Below are positions 17,378 through 25,806 of a stretch of 53,516 nucleotides of DNA, piece by piece. Position 1 is the stretch's first letter, and each line of letters opens with the position of its first letter. Made by a program: the position numbers and the translations under genes. Source of the stretch: Oscillospiraceae bacterium (GTDB lineage Bacteria; Bacillota; Clostridia; Oscillospirales; Oscillospiraceae); contig JAFUGY010000040.1 of assembly GCA_017469115.1 (NCBI GenBank), positions 1-53,516 of the forward strand, written 5' to 3'. Under the pieces are notes generated by a model. It was not told the DNA's origin and made no database searches. It was given only the letters and a program-made list of their open reading frames with translations.

Positions 17378-17405
17378 ATTTTACCTGTTTTCCGAAATTT
17401 GTCAA
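17378..17405 (-). promoter_or_regulatory. Promoter of the sugar kinase gene
   Basis: Reverse strand TTGACA (17400-17405), 16 bases, TAAAAT (17378-17383). Confidence 0.65.
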
Positions 17406-17511
17406 TGTCATGCTTTCAATTTCTTGCTCTTTTCTGTCGACGGGCATCCGGACCTTTCCTTGAAGCAGCTTCTCGTCCCAATCCGGGCAGCAACCTTGCA
17501 GGCAAGAAAAA

Positions 17512-17537
17512 TCAGGCAGTGCTTTTGCACTGCCTGA
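17512..17537 (-). terminator. Terminator of the rpsB-tsf operon
   Basis: Perfect 11-bp stem (17512-17522 with 17527-17537), loop TTTT, followed on the reverse strand by a T-rich run (TTTTTCTTG). Confidence 0.85.
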
Positions 17538-17561
17538 ACTTGTTTGGTCTTCGGGTGAGGC

Positions 17562-18494
17562 TTACTTGCCCATGTTCATCTGGGCTGCAACTTCTGCTGC
17601 AAAGTCCTCTTCCTTCTTTTCAATGCCTTCGCCCTTGATGAAGTGAACGGCATCAACGAACTTCACGCTGCCGCCGAGCTTCTTGGCTGCATCGGCAATG
17701 TACTTCTCAACGGAACCGGAGAAGAGATCGCTGCGCACAAACTCCATCTGGAGCAGGCAGTTGTCTTCATAGAACTTGTTGATCTTGCCGGCTGCGATTT
17801 TCTCTTTTACAGCTGCGGGCTTTGCGGCCATCTTCGGGTCATTGTCCATCAGGGCAACCTGAACTTCGAGTTCGTGGTCGATATCGGCCTGCGGAACGAG
17901 GGACTTGTCCCAGTACTTCGGGTTCATAGCGGCAATCTGCATGGCAACGTTCTTGCCGATTTCGGTTGCGTCGATGTCACCCTCAACAGCGAGGTTGACC
18001 AGAACAGCGCGGGAACCGCCTGCGTGAACATAAGCAATGTTCGTGCCTTCTGCAAAGCGGGCAAAGCGGCGGATCTGGAGATTTTCGCCGATGGACATAA
18101 CCTTCTCGGGGAGAATCTGCTCAACCGTCAACTCGCTGCCGGGATACTTGCATGCCTTGAGGGCTTCCACATCGGCAGGATTCTCGGAGAGAACAACCTT
18201 GCAGATGTCCTTTACGAAAGCCTGGAACAGATCGCTCTTGGCGCAGAAGTCCGTCTCGCAGTTGACTTCAACGATTGCGCCGACGCCGCACTTGGAGCAG
18301 ACGTGAGCATATGCCATGCCTTCAGCGGCAACGCGGCTTGCCTTCTTGGCAGCCTTGGCAAGGCCCTTTTCACGCAACCAGTCGACTGCCTTGTCCATAT
18401 CGCCATCGGTAGCCTGGAGAGCCTTTTTGCAGTCCATCATACCGACGTTTGTCATTTCTCTTAAGGTCTTAACATCCTGAGCAGTAAATGCCAT
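17562..18494 (-). CDS. tsf: Translation elongation factor Ts
   Basis: Nucleotide exchange factor for EF-Tu. 310 residues. The N-terminal UBA-like domain (MAFTAQDVKTLREMTNVGMMDCKKALQ) and the conserved core (VNCETDFCAKSD, then MQIAAMNPKYW) are clear. GGAGG overlaps the 3' end of rpsB and lies 7 bases from the ATG. It follows rpsB by 15 bases, the standard bacterial arrangement. Confidence 0.98.
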   Translation of the reverse strand: MAFTAQDVKTLREMTNVGMMDCKKALQATDGDMDKAVDWLREKGLAKAAKKASRVAAEGMAYAHVCSKCGVGAIVEVNCETDFCAKSDLFQAFVKDICKVVLSENPADVEALKACKYPGSELTVEQILPEKVMSIGENLQIRRFARFAEGTNIAYVHAGGSRAVLVNLAVEGDIDATEIGKNVAMQIAAMNPKYWDKSLVPQADIDHELEVQVALMDNDPKMAAKPAAVKEKIAAGKINKFYEDNCLLQMEFVRSDLFSGSVEKYIADAAKKLGGSVKFVDAVHFIKGEGIEKKEEDFAAEVAAQMNMGK

Positions 18495-18509
18495 TGGTTT
18501 TCCTCCTTA

Positions 18510-19265
18510 TTATTCCTCTTCCTTTGCCTCGGCTGCGGGAGCTTCGGCGGAAACAGCGGCTTCAAAGTCAACATCGGCATCCTCGCCCTGGCGGCCTTCC
18601 TGAACGGCATTGGCCATGGTGGAGGCAATCAGGCGGATGGCACGAATTGCGTCATCATTTGCGGGGATTACATAGTCCACTTCGTCAGGGTCGCAGTTGG
18701 TATCGACGATTGCAACGATGGGGATATGCAGCTTGCGTGCTTCGGCAATAGCGTTGTGCTCCTTGCGGGGGTCAACAACAAACAGAGCGCCGGGGAGCTT
18801 CTTCATCTCTTTTACGCCGCCGAGGTACTTCTCGAGCTTTTCCATCTCGCCGAGGTGCTTCATGACTTCCTTCTTCGGGAGCATGTCGAAGGTGCCGTCT
18901 TCCTGCATCTTCTTGAGCTGTGCGAGACGGTCGATACGGGTACGCATCGTTTTGAAGTTGGTGAGCATGCCGCCGAGCCAACGGGCATTGACATAGTACA
19001 TGCCGACACGGGAGGCTTCTTCCTTAATGGCGTCTGCTGCCTGCTTTTTGGTGCCTACGAAAAGAACGGTCTGGTCATTTTTGGCAAGTTCACGGACAAA
19101 ATCATAGGCCTCTTCGAGCTTTTTGACGGTCTTCTGAAGGTCGATGATGTAGATGCCGTTACGCTCACAATAGATGTACTCAGCCATCTTGGGGTTCCAG
19201 CGGCGGGTCTGGTGACCGAAGTGGACACCGGCTTCCAGCAGCTGCTTCATGGATACTACTGACAT
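18510..19265 (-). CDS. rpsB: 30S ribosomal protein S2
   Basis: 251 residues with family landmarks: [19 protein letters not shown] at the N-terminus, [22 protein letters not shown] and [35 protein letters not shown] precedes the ATG. An Ala/Glu-rich tail (residues 230-251) is common in Clostridia. First gene of the rpsB-tsf operon, with a 110-base structured leader. Confidence 0.98.
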   Translation of the reverse strand: MSVVSMKQLLEAGVHFGHQTRRWNPKMAEYIYCERNGIYIIDLQKTVKKLEEAYDFVRELAKNDQTVLFVGTKKQAADAIKEEASRVGMYYVNARWLGGMLTNFKTMRTRIDRLAQLKKMQEDGTFDMLPKKEVMKHLGEMEKLEKYLGGVKEMKKLPGALFVVDPRKEHNAIAEARKLHIPIVAIVDTNCDPDEVDYVIPANDDAIRAIRLIASTMANAVQEGRQGEDADVDFEAAVSAEAPAAEAKEEE

Positions 19266-19274
19266 TTGGTTTTC

Positions 19275-19370
19275 TCCTTTTATTTGTTTTTTCCTCCGGG
19301 GGCTTCAACCCCTCCACCAAGCCCGTGAGAAGGCCACATGGGGGAAAGTCCGCACCCCGTGCGAAATGCC
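19275..19370 (-). promoter_or_regulatory. Structured leader of rpsB
   Basis: Between the promoter and the start codon the transcript can form several GC-rich hairpins, such as CGCAC-GGG-GTGCG (near 19350-19363) and GGGG-TTGAAG-CCCC (near 19298-19311). Ribosomal-protein leaders often bind the encoded protein for feedback control, so an S2-binding leader is plausible. I do not recognise a catalogued family. Confidence 0.4.
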
Positions 19371-19375
19371 CGAAT

Positions 19376-19404
19376 ATAATAACAAAGAAAGACCCAAATT
19401 GCAA
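19376..19404 (-). promoter_or_regulatory. rpsB-tsf promoter
   Basis: Reverse strand TTGCAA (19399-19404), 17 bases, TATTAT (19376-19381). Confidence 0.75.
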
Positions 19405-19546
19405 GCTTTTTTTGCCCGAAATGTAAAAAAAAGAATGTTCTTTTCGAGACCGGAGGTCCGTTTTTAAAATTCAGTAATATTGCACAAAAATGGAGAACAA
19501 ATTTTGTGACAAATTACCAATGTAAAGAAGATGGAATGAAAAAACC

Positions 19547-19575
19547 TTGAAAACAAAAACAAGGCGCGGTAAAAT
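19547..19575 (+). promoter_or_regulatory. Promoter of the first ABC importer operon
   Basis: TTGAAA (19547-19552), 17 bases, TAAAAT (19570-19575). Upstream at 19480 lies TTGCACAAA, also found near the second importer operon. Confidence 0.7.
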
Positions 19576-19625
19576 AGTATCATATGAGGGCACCCGCCCC
19601 AATAAATAACTAAATGGAGGAAACC

Positions 19626-20825
19626 ATGAAAAAAATTTTTGCACTTGTTCTTGCCCTGTGCATGGTTCTTGCACTGAGCGCATCAGCATTTGCCGATGGC
19701 TACACCATCCGCATCTATTCCAACTCCAACTCTACCGAGCGTACCACATGGCTCATCAATGAAGCCAAAGCAGCAGGGTTTGACATCAGCATTGATGACA
19801 ACTCTGTTATTTCCGGCGATACTGCCGCTGTACAGGCTGCCAACGAAAATAAAGACGGTGACCTGATTTTCGGCCTGAATGAGACCCGCTGGGGCCAGTT
19901 GATCAACGGCCAGTATGAAAACCTCTCCATCATTGACTGGACGCCGTCCTGGGCAGACCAGGTGGGTGAGTACAAGTATGACGGTAAGGCATGGGGCATT
20001 GTCATTCAGAATGTTCTGATGCTCTACCGCAACGATGAGCTCGGCACCAACGGCGAAGAGCTGCATTTTGATCACTGGGCAGATGTCATCAACTCCGGTT
20101 ACACCTGGTACCGCCAGAACAAGATCGGCGGCACGACGAATGCCAACATCAACTCCGCTATGCTCTATGCCTTCACCGATCCTGAATCCCCCGCAGGCGG
20201 CATCTCCATCGACGGATGGAAGGCTCTCTGGAAGTTCTGCGCTGACGGCAAATCCGGCGGCGATGACTACAAGTACGGTTTCGATCCTCTGAACAAGGGT
20301 GACGTTGCCATCTCCGAGTTTTACTCTTCCGCGCTCTACGGTAAAATCGATGCTGCGGCTGACAGCTCCGAGCATCCGCTTCTCGGCGCTCTCGAGCCTG
20401 AGAACTGGGCATTGGTCGACATTGCTGACGGCACTTACTACATTGCCGAGTATATCGGTCTGCTCGACAAGGCCGGTCGTACCGAGGAAGAGACCGAAAC
20501 CGTCAAGGCATTTGCTGACTGGTTCGGCTCTGCAGAGCTTCAGGCTGCATGGGCAGAAGAGTTTGACTCCGTCCCCTGCAACAAAGAAGCTGTTGACCTT
20601 GTTTACGGGGAAGATGTTCCTGAAATCTACCTGATCCCGAACTTCGCCCTCTCCACGGTGGAAGGCACGGATATGACTTACGCTGCATATGTTGCCGCTC
20701 ACTCTGCAGAGTGGACCAACATTATGACGAACCTCGGCTTCTACTGGGCTGATGCATCCGATGCTCGCCCCGAGCCGGATTGGGATAATCTCGACTGGGC
20801 AACCCTCACCCAAAAAGCTGCATAA
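19626..20825 (+). CDS. ABC transporter substrate-binding protein (iron/polyamine-type family)
   Basis: 399 residues, exported. The signal peptide (MKKIFALVLALCMVLALSASAFA) looks cleavable after AFA and has no lipobox cysteine. The mature protein has the family-1-type solute-binding fold pattern (YTIRIYSNSNSTERT..., DLIFGLNETRWGQLI..., KAFADWFGSAELQAAW). The ligand is unknown. The ATG at 19626 is preferred over the in-frame ATG at 19614 because GGAGG lies 5 bases upstream of it. A terminator separates it from the ATPase and permease genes, so the binding protein is probably made in excess. Confidence 0.88.
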   Translation: MKKIFALVLALCMVLALSASAFADGYTIRIYSNSNSTERTTWLINEAKAAGFDISIDDNSVISGDTAAVQAANENKDGDLIFGLNETRWGQLINGQYENLSIIDWTPSWADQVGEYKYDGKAWGIVIQNVLMLYRNDELGTNGEELHFDHWADVINSGYTWYRQNKIGGTTNANINSAMLYAFTDPESPAGGISIDGWKALWKFCADGKSGGDDYKYGFDPLNKGDVAISEFYSSALYGKIDAAADSSEHPLLGALEPENWALVDIADGTYYIAEYIGLLDKAGRTEEETETVKAFADWFGSAELQAAWAEEFDSVPCNKEAVDLVYGEDVPEIYLIPNFALSTVEGTDMTYAAYVAAHSAEWTNIMTNLGFYWADASDARPEPDWDNLDWATLTQKAA

Positions 20826-20842
20826 TCACAAAACAGGTATAT

Positions 20843-20871
20843 GGCGGGTTGGGAAACCAACCCGCCTTTTT
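20843..20871 (+). terminator. Intra-operon terminator after the first binding-protein gene
   Basis: Perfect 10-bp stem (20843-20852 with 20857-20866), GAAA loop, then TTTTTGG. It lies between the binding-protein gene and the ATPase gene with no evident new promoter, so partial read-through probably sets stoichiometry. Confidence 0.85.
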
Positions 20872-20898
20872 GGTAAGAAAAAAGAAATGGAGTAAGTT

Positions 20899-21936
20899 AT
20901 GATCAGGCTCAATGATATTGTAGTAAAATTTGGAGCTTTTACAGCCCTGCATGATATCAATGTGCATGTAAAAGAAGGTGAATTTTTTACCTTTCTCGGC
21001 CCGTCAGGCTGCGGGAAGACCACAACCTTACGCACCATCACCGGCTTCATTGAGCCTGTATCGGGCTCAGTCGTTGTGAAGGGACAGGATATTACCCATG
21101 TTCCCATTGAAGACAGGAATATCGGAATTGTTTTCCAGAGCTATGCCCTCTTCCCGACGATGACGGTGTATGACAACATTGCTTTCGGCCTTAAAATCAA
21201 AAAACTGAAAAAGAATGAGATCGACGCAAAAGTGCGGGATATTGCCAAAAAGGTGGATCTCTCGGATGAACAGCTGCAGAAGGCGGTCTCTCAGCTCTCC
21301 GGCGGGCAGCAGCAGCGTGTTGCGATTGCACGTGCCCTTGTTACCGGGCCCGCGATTATTTGTATGGACGAGCCTCTTTCCAACCTGGATGCCAAGCTGC
21401 GTGTTCAGCTCCGCAACGAGCTGAAAAAGATGCAGAAGGACTTTGGCATCACAACGATTTACGTCACCCATGACCAGGAAGAAGCCCTGACCCTCTCTGA
21501 CCGGATTGCGGTCTTTAACAAAGGCTATATTGAACAGATCGGCACACCGAATGAGGTGTACAATTTTTCCAAAACGGAGTTCGTCTGCAACTTCATCGGC
21601 GATATCAACCGCCTTTCAGACGAAGTCGTACAAAAAGCAGCGGCAGTAAATTCCGAAGTCAATCCGAAGAAGCACAATTATGTGCGCCTGGAACGCCTGC
21701 ACGTCAATGTTGATCTGCAGCCGGGGCAGATCGGGCTGGACGGAGTAGTCACCATGCGTGAATACTATGGCCTTTACATTAAATATTATATCGATCTCGG
21801 CAGCCAGACGATCAAGGTGATAGAGAAAAATGACGGCGTCCGGATTTATGAGGAAGGTCAGAAAGTGCAGGTTGTTCTTGACCCGCGTGACATTATGGCC
21901 TATGAACCGAGTGAGAAAACGGAGGGAGAAGAATGA
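20899..21936 (+). CDS. ABC transporter ATPase (FbpC/PotA-like)
   Basis: 345 residues. Walker [10 protein letters not shown] (34-42), signature LSGGQQQR (about 133-140), Walker B IICMDEP (about 154-160) and the switch histidine in YVTHDQEEA are all present. A C-terminal TOBE-like extension follows from about residue 240, as in iron and polyamine importers. It overlaps the permease gene by 4 bases (ATGA). Confidence 0.95.
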   Translation: MIRLNDIVVKFGAFTALHDINVHVKEGEFFTFLGPSGCGKTTTLRTITGFIEPVSGSVVVKGQDITHVPIEDRNIGIVFQSYALFPTMTVYDNIAFGLKIKKLKKNEIDAKVRDIAKKVDLSDEQLQKAVSQLSGGQQQRVAIARALVTGPAIICMDEPLSNLDAKLRVQLRNELKKMQKDFGITTIYVTHDQEEALTLSDRIAVFNKGYIEQIGTPNEVYNFSKTEFVCNFIGDINRLSDEVVQKAAAVNSEVNPKKHNYVRLERLHVNVDLQPGQIGLDGVVTMREYYGLYIKYYIDLGSQTIKVIEKNDGVRIYEEGQKVQVVLDPRDIMAYEPSEKTEGEE

Positions 21937-23816
21937 ATTCAACGCTCGACCGCAAACTCCGCCCTGAGTTTCTGTTGCGGGTTGTGGGCGTGGCATTCTT
22001 TGCCTATCTTTTCTTTGGGTTTATGCTGCTGCCCTGCCTGAACACCCTTACCAGTATTTTTAACGTAAAGAATGCAGCCGGTGAAAGAGATCCGCTTGCG
22101 GTAATCCGCTTTTTCCTGGCAGGCAGTATGGGCAAGTATGTCTGGAATTCCCTGAAGCTTGCTATCCTGCTGGTGATTACAGTGAACATTGTCGGAATTT
22201 CGATTGTTCTTCTGACGGAATATTTTGATATCCGAGGTGCAAGGATTCTTCGCCTGGGATATATGACGACGATGATTTACAGCGGCGTCGCACTCGTCAC
22301 AGGATATATGTTCCTCTACGCAAGCGATGGTATTTTAACCACTGCGTTGAAAAATACTTTTCCCAATATGAACAGCAGCTGGTTTTCAGGTTTCAATGCG
22401 GTGCTCTTTACCATGACCTTTGCCTGCACGTCGAACCATGCTCTTTTCCTTCGGAATGCCATTCGCGGGATTGACTATAACACGGTGGAAGCTGCCCGCA
22501 ACATGGGGGCGAAACCGTTTAAGGTTCTGTGGAAGGTCGTGTTCCCCACACTGATCCCGACGCTCTTCTCTCTGACGGTTATGACGTTTATCACGGGTCT
22601 TTGTGCCATGTCCGCTCCGACGCTTTTGGGATATGACTCTATCAACCCGGAAATCGTTCGCCTTGCCGGCTCCTCCAGCGCGGATGAAGCTTTTCCGCAG
22701 GCACGTGCGGCTCTGCTTTCCATTATTCTGGCCATGTTTACGATTGTCCTGCTCACGGTATTATCTGCCTATGAGCGCAAAGGCCACTATCTCTCTGTTT
22801 CCAAGACGAAGGCAAAACTCCAGAAACAGAAAATCAACAACCCGGTATGGAATGTGCTGGCGCATATTTACGCCTATGTGCTCTTTATCATTTATATGAC
22901 GCCGGTTGTAATGATTGTAATTTTTTCCTTCCAGACCTACAGCGCAATCCGCCTCAAAAAGCTTGATCTCGGGAATTGGACGCTGATCAACTACTTCGGC
23001 CAGCAGGACTATGAATATCTGACCGGCCGGGGCAAGTATAAAACAAGAGTCGGCTCTATCTCGGGTGTATTTGCCAATGAAGCAACGCTTGGCGGCATCA
23101 AACTGAGCTTCGTTCTCTCTGCGCTGGCAGCTGCGCTTGCCTGTGTCATTGTTGTGGTGGCCTGCAACTACATGTTCCAGAAAAACCATAAAAAGAGTGG
23201 CGTCGTGTTGGAATATGCTCTGCTGTTTCCCTGGCTATTGCCGACGATTCTGATCTGTTATTCCTATCGTACTTATTTCAACAGCAATTCGGTGTGGTAT
23301 GTGGGGAATCAAAACCTGTATTATGCCCAGAATGTGCGGTTGCTGATTGTAATGGCATATACGGTCACCAAACTGCCCTTCTCTCTTAGAATGATCAAGG
23401 CGTCGTTCTATTCCATAGACGAAGAGTTGGAAGAGGCTGCCCGCAATCTCGGGGCCAGAAAGATCTACACCTTCCTGCGCGTGAAGCTGCCGATTGTTCT
23501 GCCGAGTGTTCTGGCAGTGTTTGCCCTGAACTTCAATGCACTCTTTACGGAGTACGATATGTCCGCGACCTTTGCCAGCACCTACGGCACCAGCTATGCC
23601 ATGGTCATTCAGGCGATGTGCCGGGAGGAAGGGTTGTACGGTTATAACGTCAATGCCTCCGGGCGACGCTGTGCATCCACAGTGTTTATAATGGTAGTAT
23701 CCGGTATTATTCTCTACCTGGTGTACGGCGTAGGAGCGCGGGACCTGGGCGAGAGGCTGGAGGCGAAAGACAGACGCAGAAAATTCTTTGCAAAACTGAC
23801 GGGAAAGAGTACCTGA
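21933..23816 (+). CDS. ABC transporter permease, fused double unit (FbpB-like)
   Basis: 627 residues with about 12 membrane helices. There are two permease modules in one chain, each with an EAA-type loop that contacts the ATPase: AARNMGAKPFKVLWKVVFPTLIPT (about 190) and AARNLGARKIYTFLRVKLPIVLPS (about 510). Fused permeases are typical of the ferric/aminophosphonate-type branch. It is translationally coupled to the ATPase gene upstream and to the HAD gene downstream (1-base overlap). Confidence 0.93.
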   Translation: MNSTLDRKLRPEFLLRVVGVAFFAYLFFGFMLLPCLNTLTSIFNVKNAAGERDPLAVIRFFLAGSMGKYVWNSLKLAILLVITVNIVGISIVLLTEYFDIRGARILRLGYMTTMIYSGVALVTGYMFLYASDGILTTALKNTFPNMNSSWFSGFNAVLFTMTFACTSNHALFLRNAIRGIDYNTVEAARNMGAKPFKVLWKVVFPTLIPTLFSLTVMTFITGLCAMSAPTLLGYDSINPEIVRLAGSSSADEAFPQARAALLSIILAMFTIVLLTVLSAYERKGHYLSVSKTKAKLQKQKINNPVWNVLAHIYAYVLFIIYMTPVVMIVIFSFQTYSAIRLKKLDLGNWTLINYFGQQDYEYLTGRGKYKTRVGSISGVFANEATLGGIKLSFVLSALAAALACVIVVVACNYMFQKNHKKSGVVLEYALLFPWLLPTILICYSYRTYFNSNSVWYVGNQNLYYAQNVRLLIVMAYTVTKLPFSLRMIKASFYSIDEELEEAARNLGARKIYTFLRVKLPIVLPSVLAVFALNFNALFTEYDMSATFASTYGTSYAMVIQAMCREEGLYGYNVNASGRRCASTVFIMVVSGIILYLVYGVGARDLGERLEAKDRRRKFFAKLTGKST

Positions 23817-24433
23817 TGATAAAAAACATTATCTTTGACATGGGCAACGTGCTCATTTATTTCGACCGTGATATTTTCCTGGATCGCATTGGGCTGGATA
23901 ATCCGGAGGACAGGGAGCTGCTGAAGCGGGAGGTATATCTCTCGCTGGAATGGTCTCGGATGGACCGTGGTTCTCTTACCGATGAAGAGGCGGCGGAGAT
24001 CATAGCACAGCGGGTTCCGGAGCACCTTCGTCAGGCGGTTCACCACCTCGTTAATGAGTGGGACAGGCCGATCCTCCCAATCTCCGGGATGGAAGAGCTG
24101 GTGAGAGAACTGAAACGCAATGGCTATGGGATCTATCTGCTCTCCAATGCCAGCTATCGGCAGCACGTTTACTGGCCGCAGATTCCGGCTTCCGATCTCT
24201 TTGACGGAACGCTGGTTTCAGCGGATGTTCATCTCGTAAAGCCCCAACCGGAAATCTATGATCTTCTGTGCAGCCGTTTCTGCCTGAATAAGGAAGAATG
24301 TGTCTTTATTGACGACGCTACCCCCAACGCCGAAGGAGCTTTCTTCAGCGGGATGCCGGCCATAGTCTTCCATGATGACGTGAAGGAACTTCGCCGAAAA
24401 CTGCAGGAGATGGGCGTGCATTGTGAAACATGA
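23816..24433 (+). CDS. HAD superfamily phosphatase (subfamily IA)
   Basis: 205 residues. HAD motif I is FDMGNVL (nucleophile Asp8; the second Asp is replaced by Asn, as in YihX-type sugar-phosphate phosphatases). Motif II is LLSNAS, and the motif III/IV region has KPQPEIY and FIDDATPNAEGA. It starts within the stop codon of the permease gene, so it is translated as part of the importer operon. That suggests the imported compound is phosphorylated or yields a phosphorylated intermediate; this is inference. Confidence 0.9.
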   Translation: MIKNIIFDMGNVLIYFDRDIFLDRIGLDNPEDRELLKREVYLSLEWSRMDRGSLTDEEAAEIIAQRVPEHLRQAVHHLVNEWDRPILPISGMEELVRELKRNGYGIYLLSNASYRQHVYWPQIPASDLFDGTLVSADVHLVKPQPEIYDLLCSRFCLNKEECVFIDDATPNAEGAFFSGMPAIVFHDDVKELRRKLQEMGVHCET

Positions 24434-24510
24434 TTCTTGTGAATAATGCACAAATTCGGACGTAAAATTTCTGCACTTTGCACAAAATTTTACCGGTCAG
24501 TCAAAATTTC

Positions 24511-24539
24511 TTTTAAGATGGGAAGAAAAAGAGTATAAT
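24511..24539 (+). promoter_or_regulatory. Promoter of the second ABC importer operon
   Basis: TTTTAA (24511-24516), 17 bases, TATAAT (24534-24539). The -35 box is poor. Copies of TGCACAAA lie upstream at 24447 and 24479. Confidence 0.55.
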
Positions 24540-24606
24540 ATTCCTATCCTAAGATTTCCGTAGCCTCTCAGGCTGAAGAAATAAAAAATATAATGGAGGT
24601 TTCAAC

Positions 24607-25701
24607 ATGAAAAAGTATCTGGCACTGCTGCTCGCATGCATCATGGTCTTTGCCCTGTGCGTCAGCAGCACCGCTTTTGCTGATGTAGACGAAGCTCTCG
24701 TTGAAGCAGCAAAAGCAGAAGGCACGGTTGTTGTTTACGGTTCCTGTGAAGAGGATTACCTGAATGCAGCTTGTGACAAATTTGAAGAACTCTACGGCAT
24801 TAAGGTAGAGCGTCAGCGCCTCTCCACCGGCGAAGTTCCGGCGAAGATTGAAGAAGAAAACGGCAAACCGTCCGCTGATGTATGGTTCGGCGGCACGAAT
24901 AACCCCTATGACGAGCTCGGAGCGAAGGGCTTCCTCGAAGTTTATGAAGCTGCAAATGCTTCCCATCTGACGAAGGATATCTATAAAGATCCCAACGGCT
25001 ACTGGAACGGCATTTATACCGGTATTCTTGGCTTTATGGTAAATACGGATGAGCTTGCTCGTCTCGGCCTTGAAGCTCCCAAGACCTGGGATGATCTGCT
25101 GAAGCCCGAGTACAAAGGCCTCATCTGGCTTTCCAACTACAACACAGCCGGTACGGCAAAGCTCGTTGTCAACACCATGTATCAACTGAAAGGCCACGAA
25201 GCCGGCTGCCAGTATCTCGTAGATCTGGATAAGAATATTGAAGTTTATACCAAGTCCGGTTCCGGCCCGAGCAAGAATGTCGGTACGGGCGAGTGCGTGA
25301 TCGGTATCGGATTCCTGCATGATGGCATTACACAGATCGTCGATAACGGTTATGAAAACATTCAGCTTATTATTCCGGAAGACGGAACCTCCTGCGAGAT
25401 CGGACCTGTCGCTATTTTCAAAGGCGCTTCCCATATGAACGCTGCAAAGCTTTTTGTTGAGTTCGCCCTTTCTCCTGACTGCGTTGAGCTGGCTGCCAAG
25501 AATGGTTCTTACCAGTTCCTCGTGATTGATAATGCACAGCAGCCGGAAGAGGCAGCACGTTTCGGCCTCGACCCGAGCCTTGTCATGGATTATGACTTTG
25601 CCGATGCTGCAGCCAACACTTCCAAGTACGTCACCGAAGTAATGGAAGCCATCGCATCCTCCGGCGCCGATACCGGCGAGGGCCGTTTCAAAACGTCCTG
25701 A
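24607..25701 (+). CDS. ABC transporter substrate-binding protein (AfuA/FbpA-like)
   Basis: 364 residues. The signal peptide is MKKYLALLLACIMVFALCVSSTAFA. The mature protein follows the ferric/aminophosphonate-binding pattern (AEGTVVVYGSCEEDYLNAACDKFEELYGIKVE, ADVWFGGTNNPYDELGAKG, FMVNTDELARLG, KTWDDLLKPEYKG). The paired tyrosines typical of iron-binding FbpA are not obvious in the expected region, so iron is not assured. An intrinsic terminator follows, as in the first importer operon. Confidence 0.9.
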   Translation: MKKYLALLLACIMVFALCVSSTAFADVDEALVEAAKAEGTVVVYGSCEEDYLNAACDKFEELYGIKVERQRLSTGEVPAKIEEENGKPSADVWFGGTNNPYDELGAKGFLEVYEAANASHLTKDIYKDPNGYWNGIYTGILGFMVNTDELARLGLEAPKTWDDLLKPEYKGLIWLSNYNTAGTAKLVVNTMYQLKGHEAGCQYLVDLDKNIEVYTKSGSGPSKNVGTGECVIGIGFLHDGITQIVDNGYENIQLIIPEDGTSCEIGPVAIFKGASHMNAAKLFVEFALSPDCVELAAKNGSYQFLVIDNAQQPEEAARFGLDPSLVMDYDFADAAANTSKYVTEVMEAIASSGADTGEGRFKTS

Positions 25702-25742
25702 TCAAACAACAGAAGAATTCCCGTAACGATTCAGATTGCAGA

Positions 25743-25770
25743 GGAAGGCGGCAAGCCGCCTTCCTTTTTT
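25743..25770 (+). terminator. Intra-operon terminator after the second binding-protein gene
   Basis: GGAAGGCGGC/GCCGCCTTCC (25743-25764) with a minimal loop, then TTTTTT. Same design as at 20843. Confidence 0.85.
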
Positions 25771-25806
25771 GAAAGTTCCTTTCGATAAGGAGAAAGGAGA
25801 GACCGT

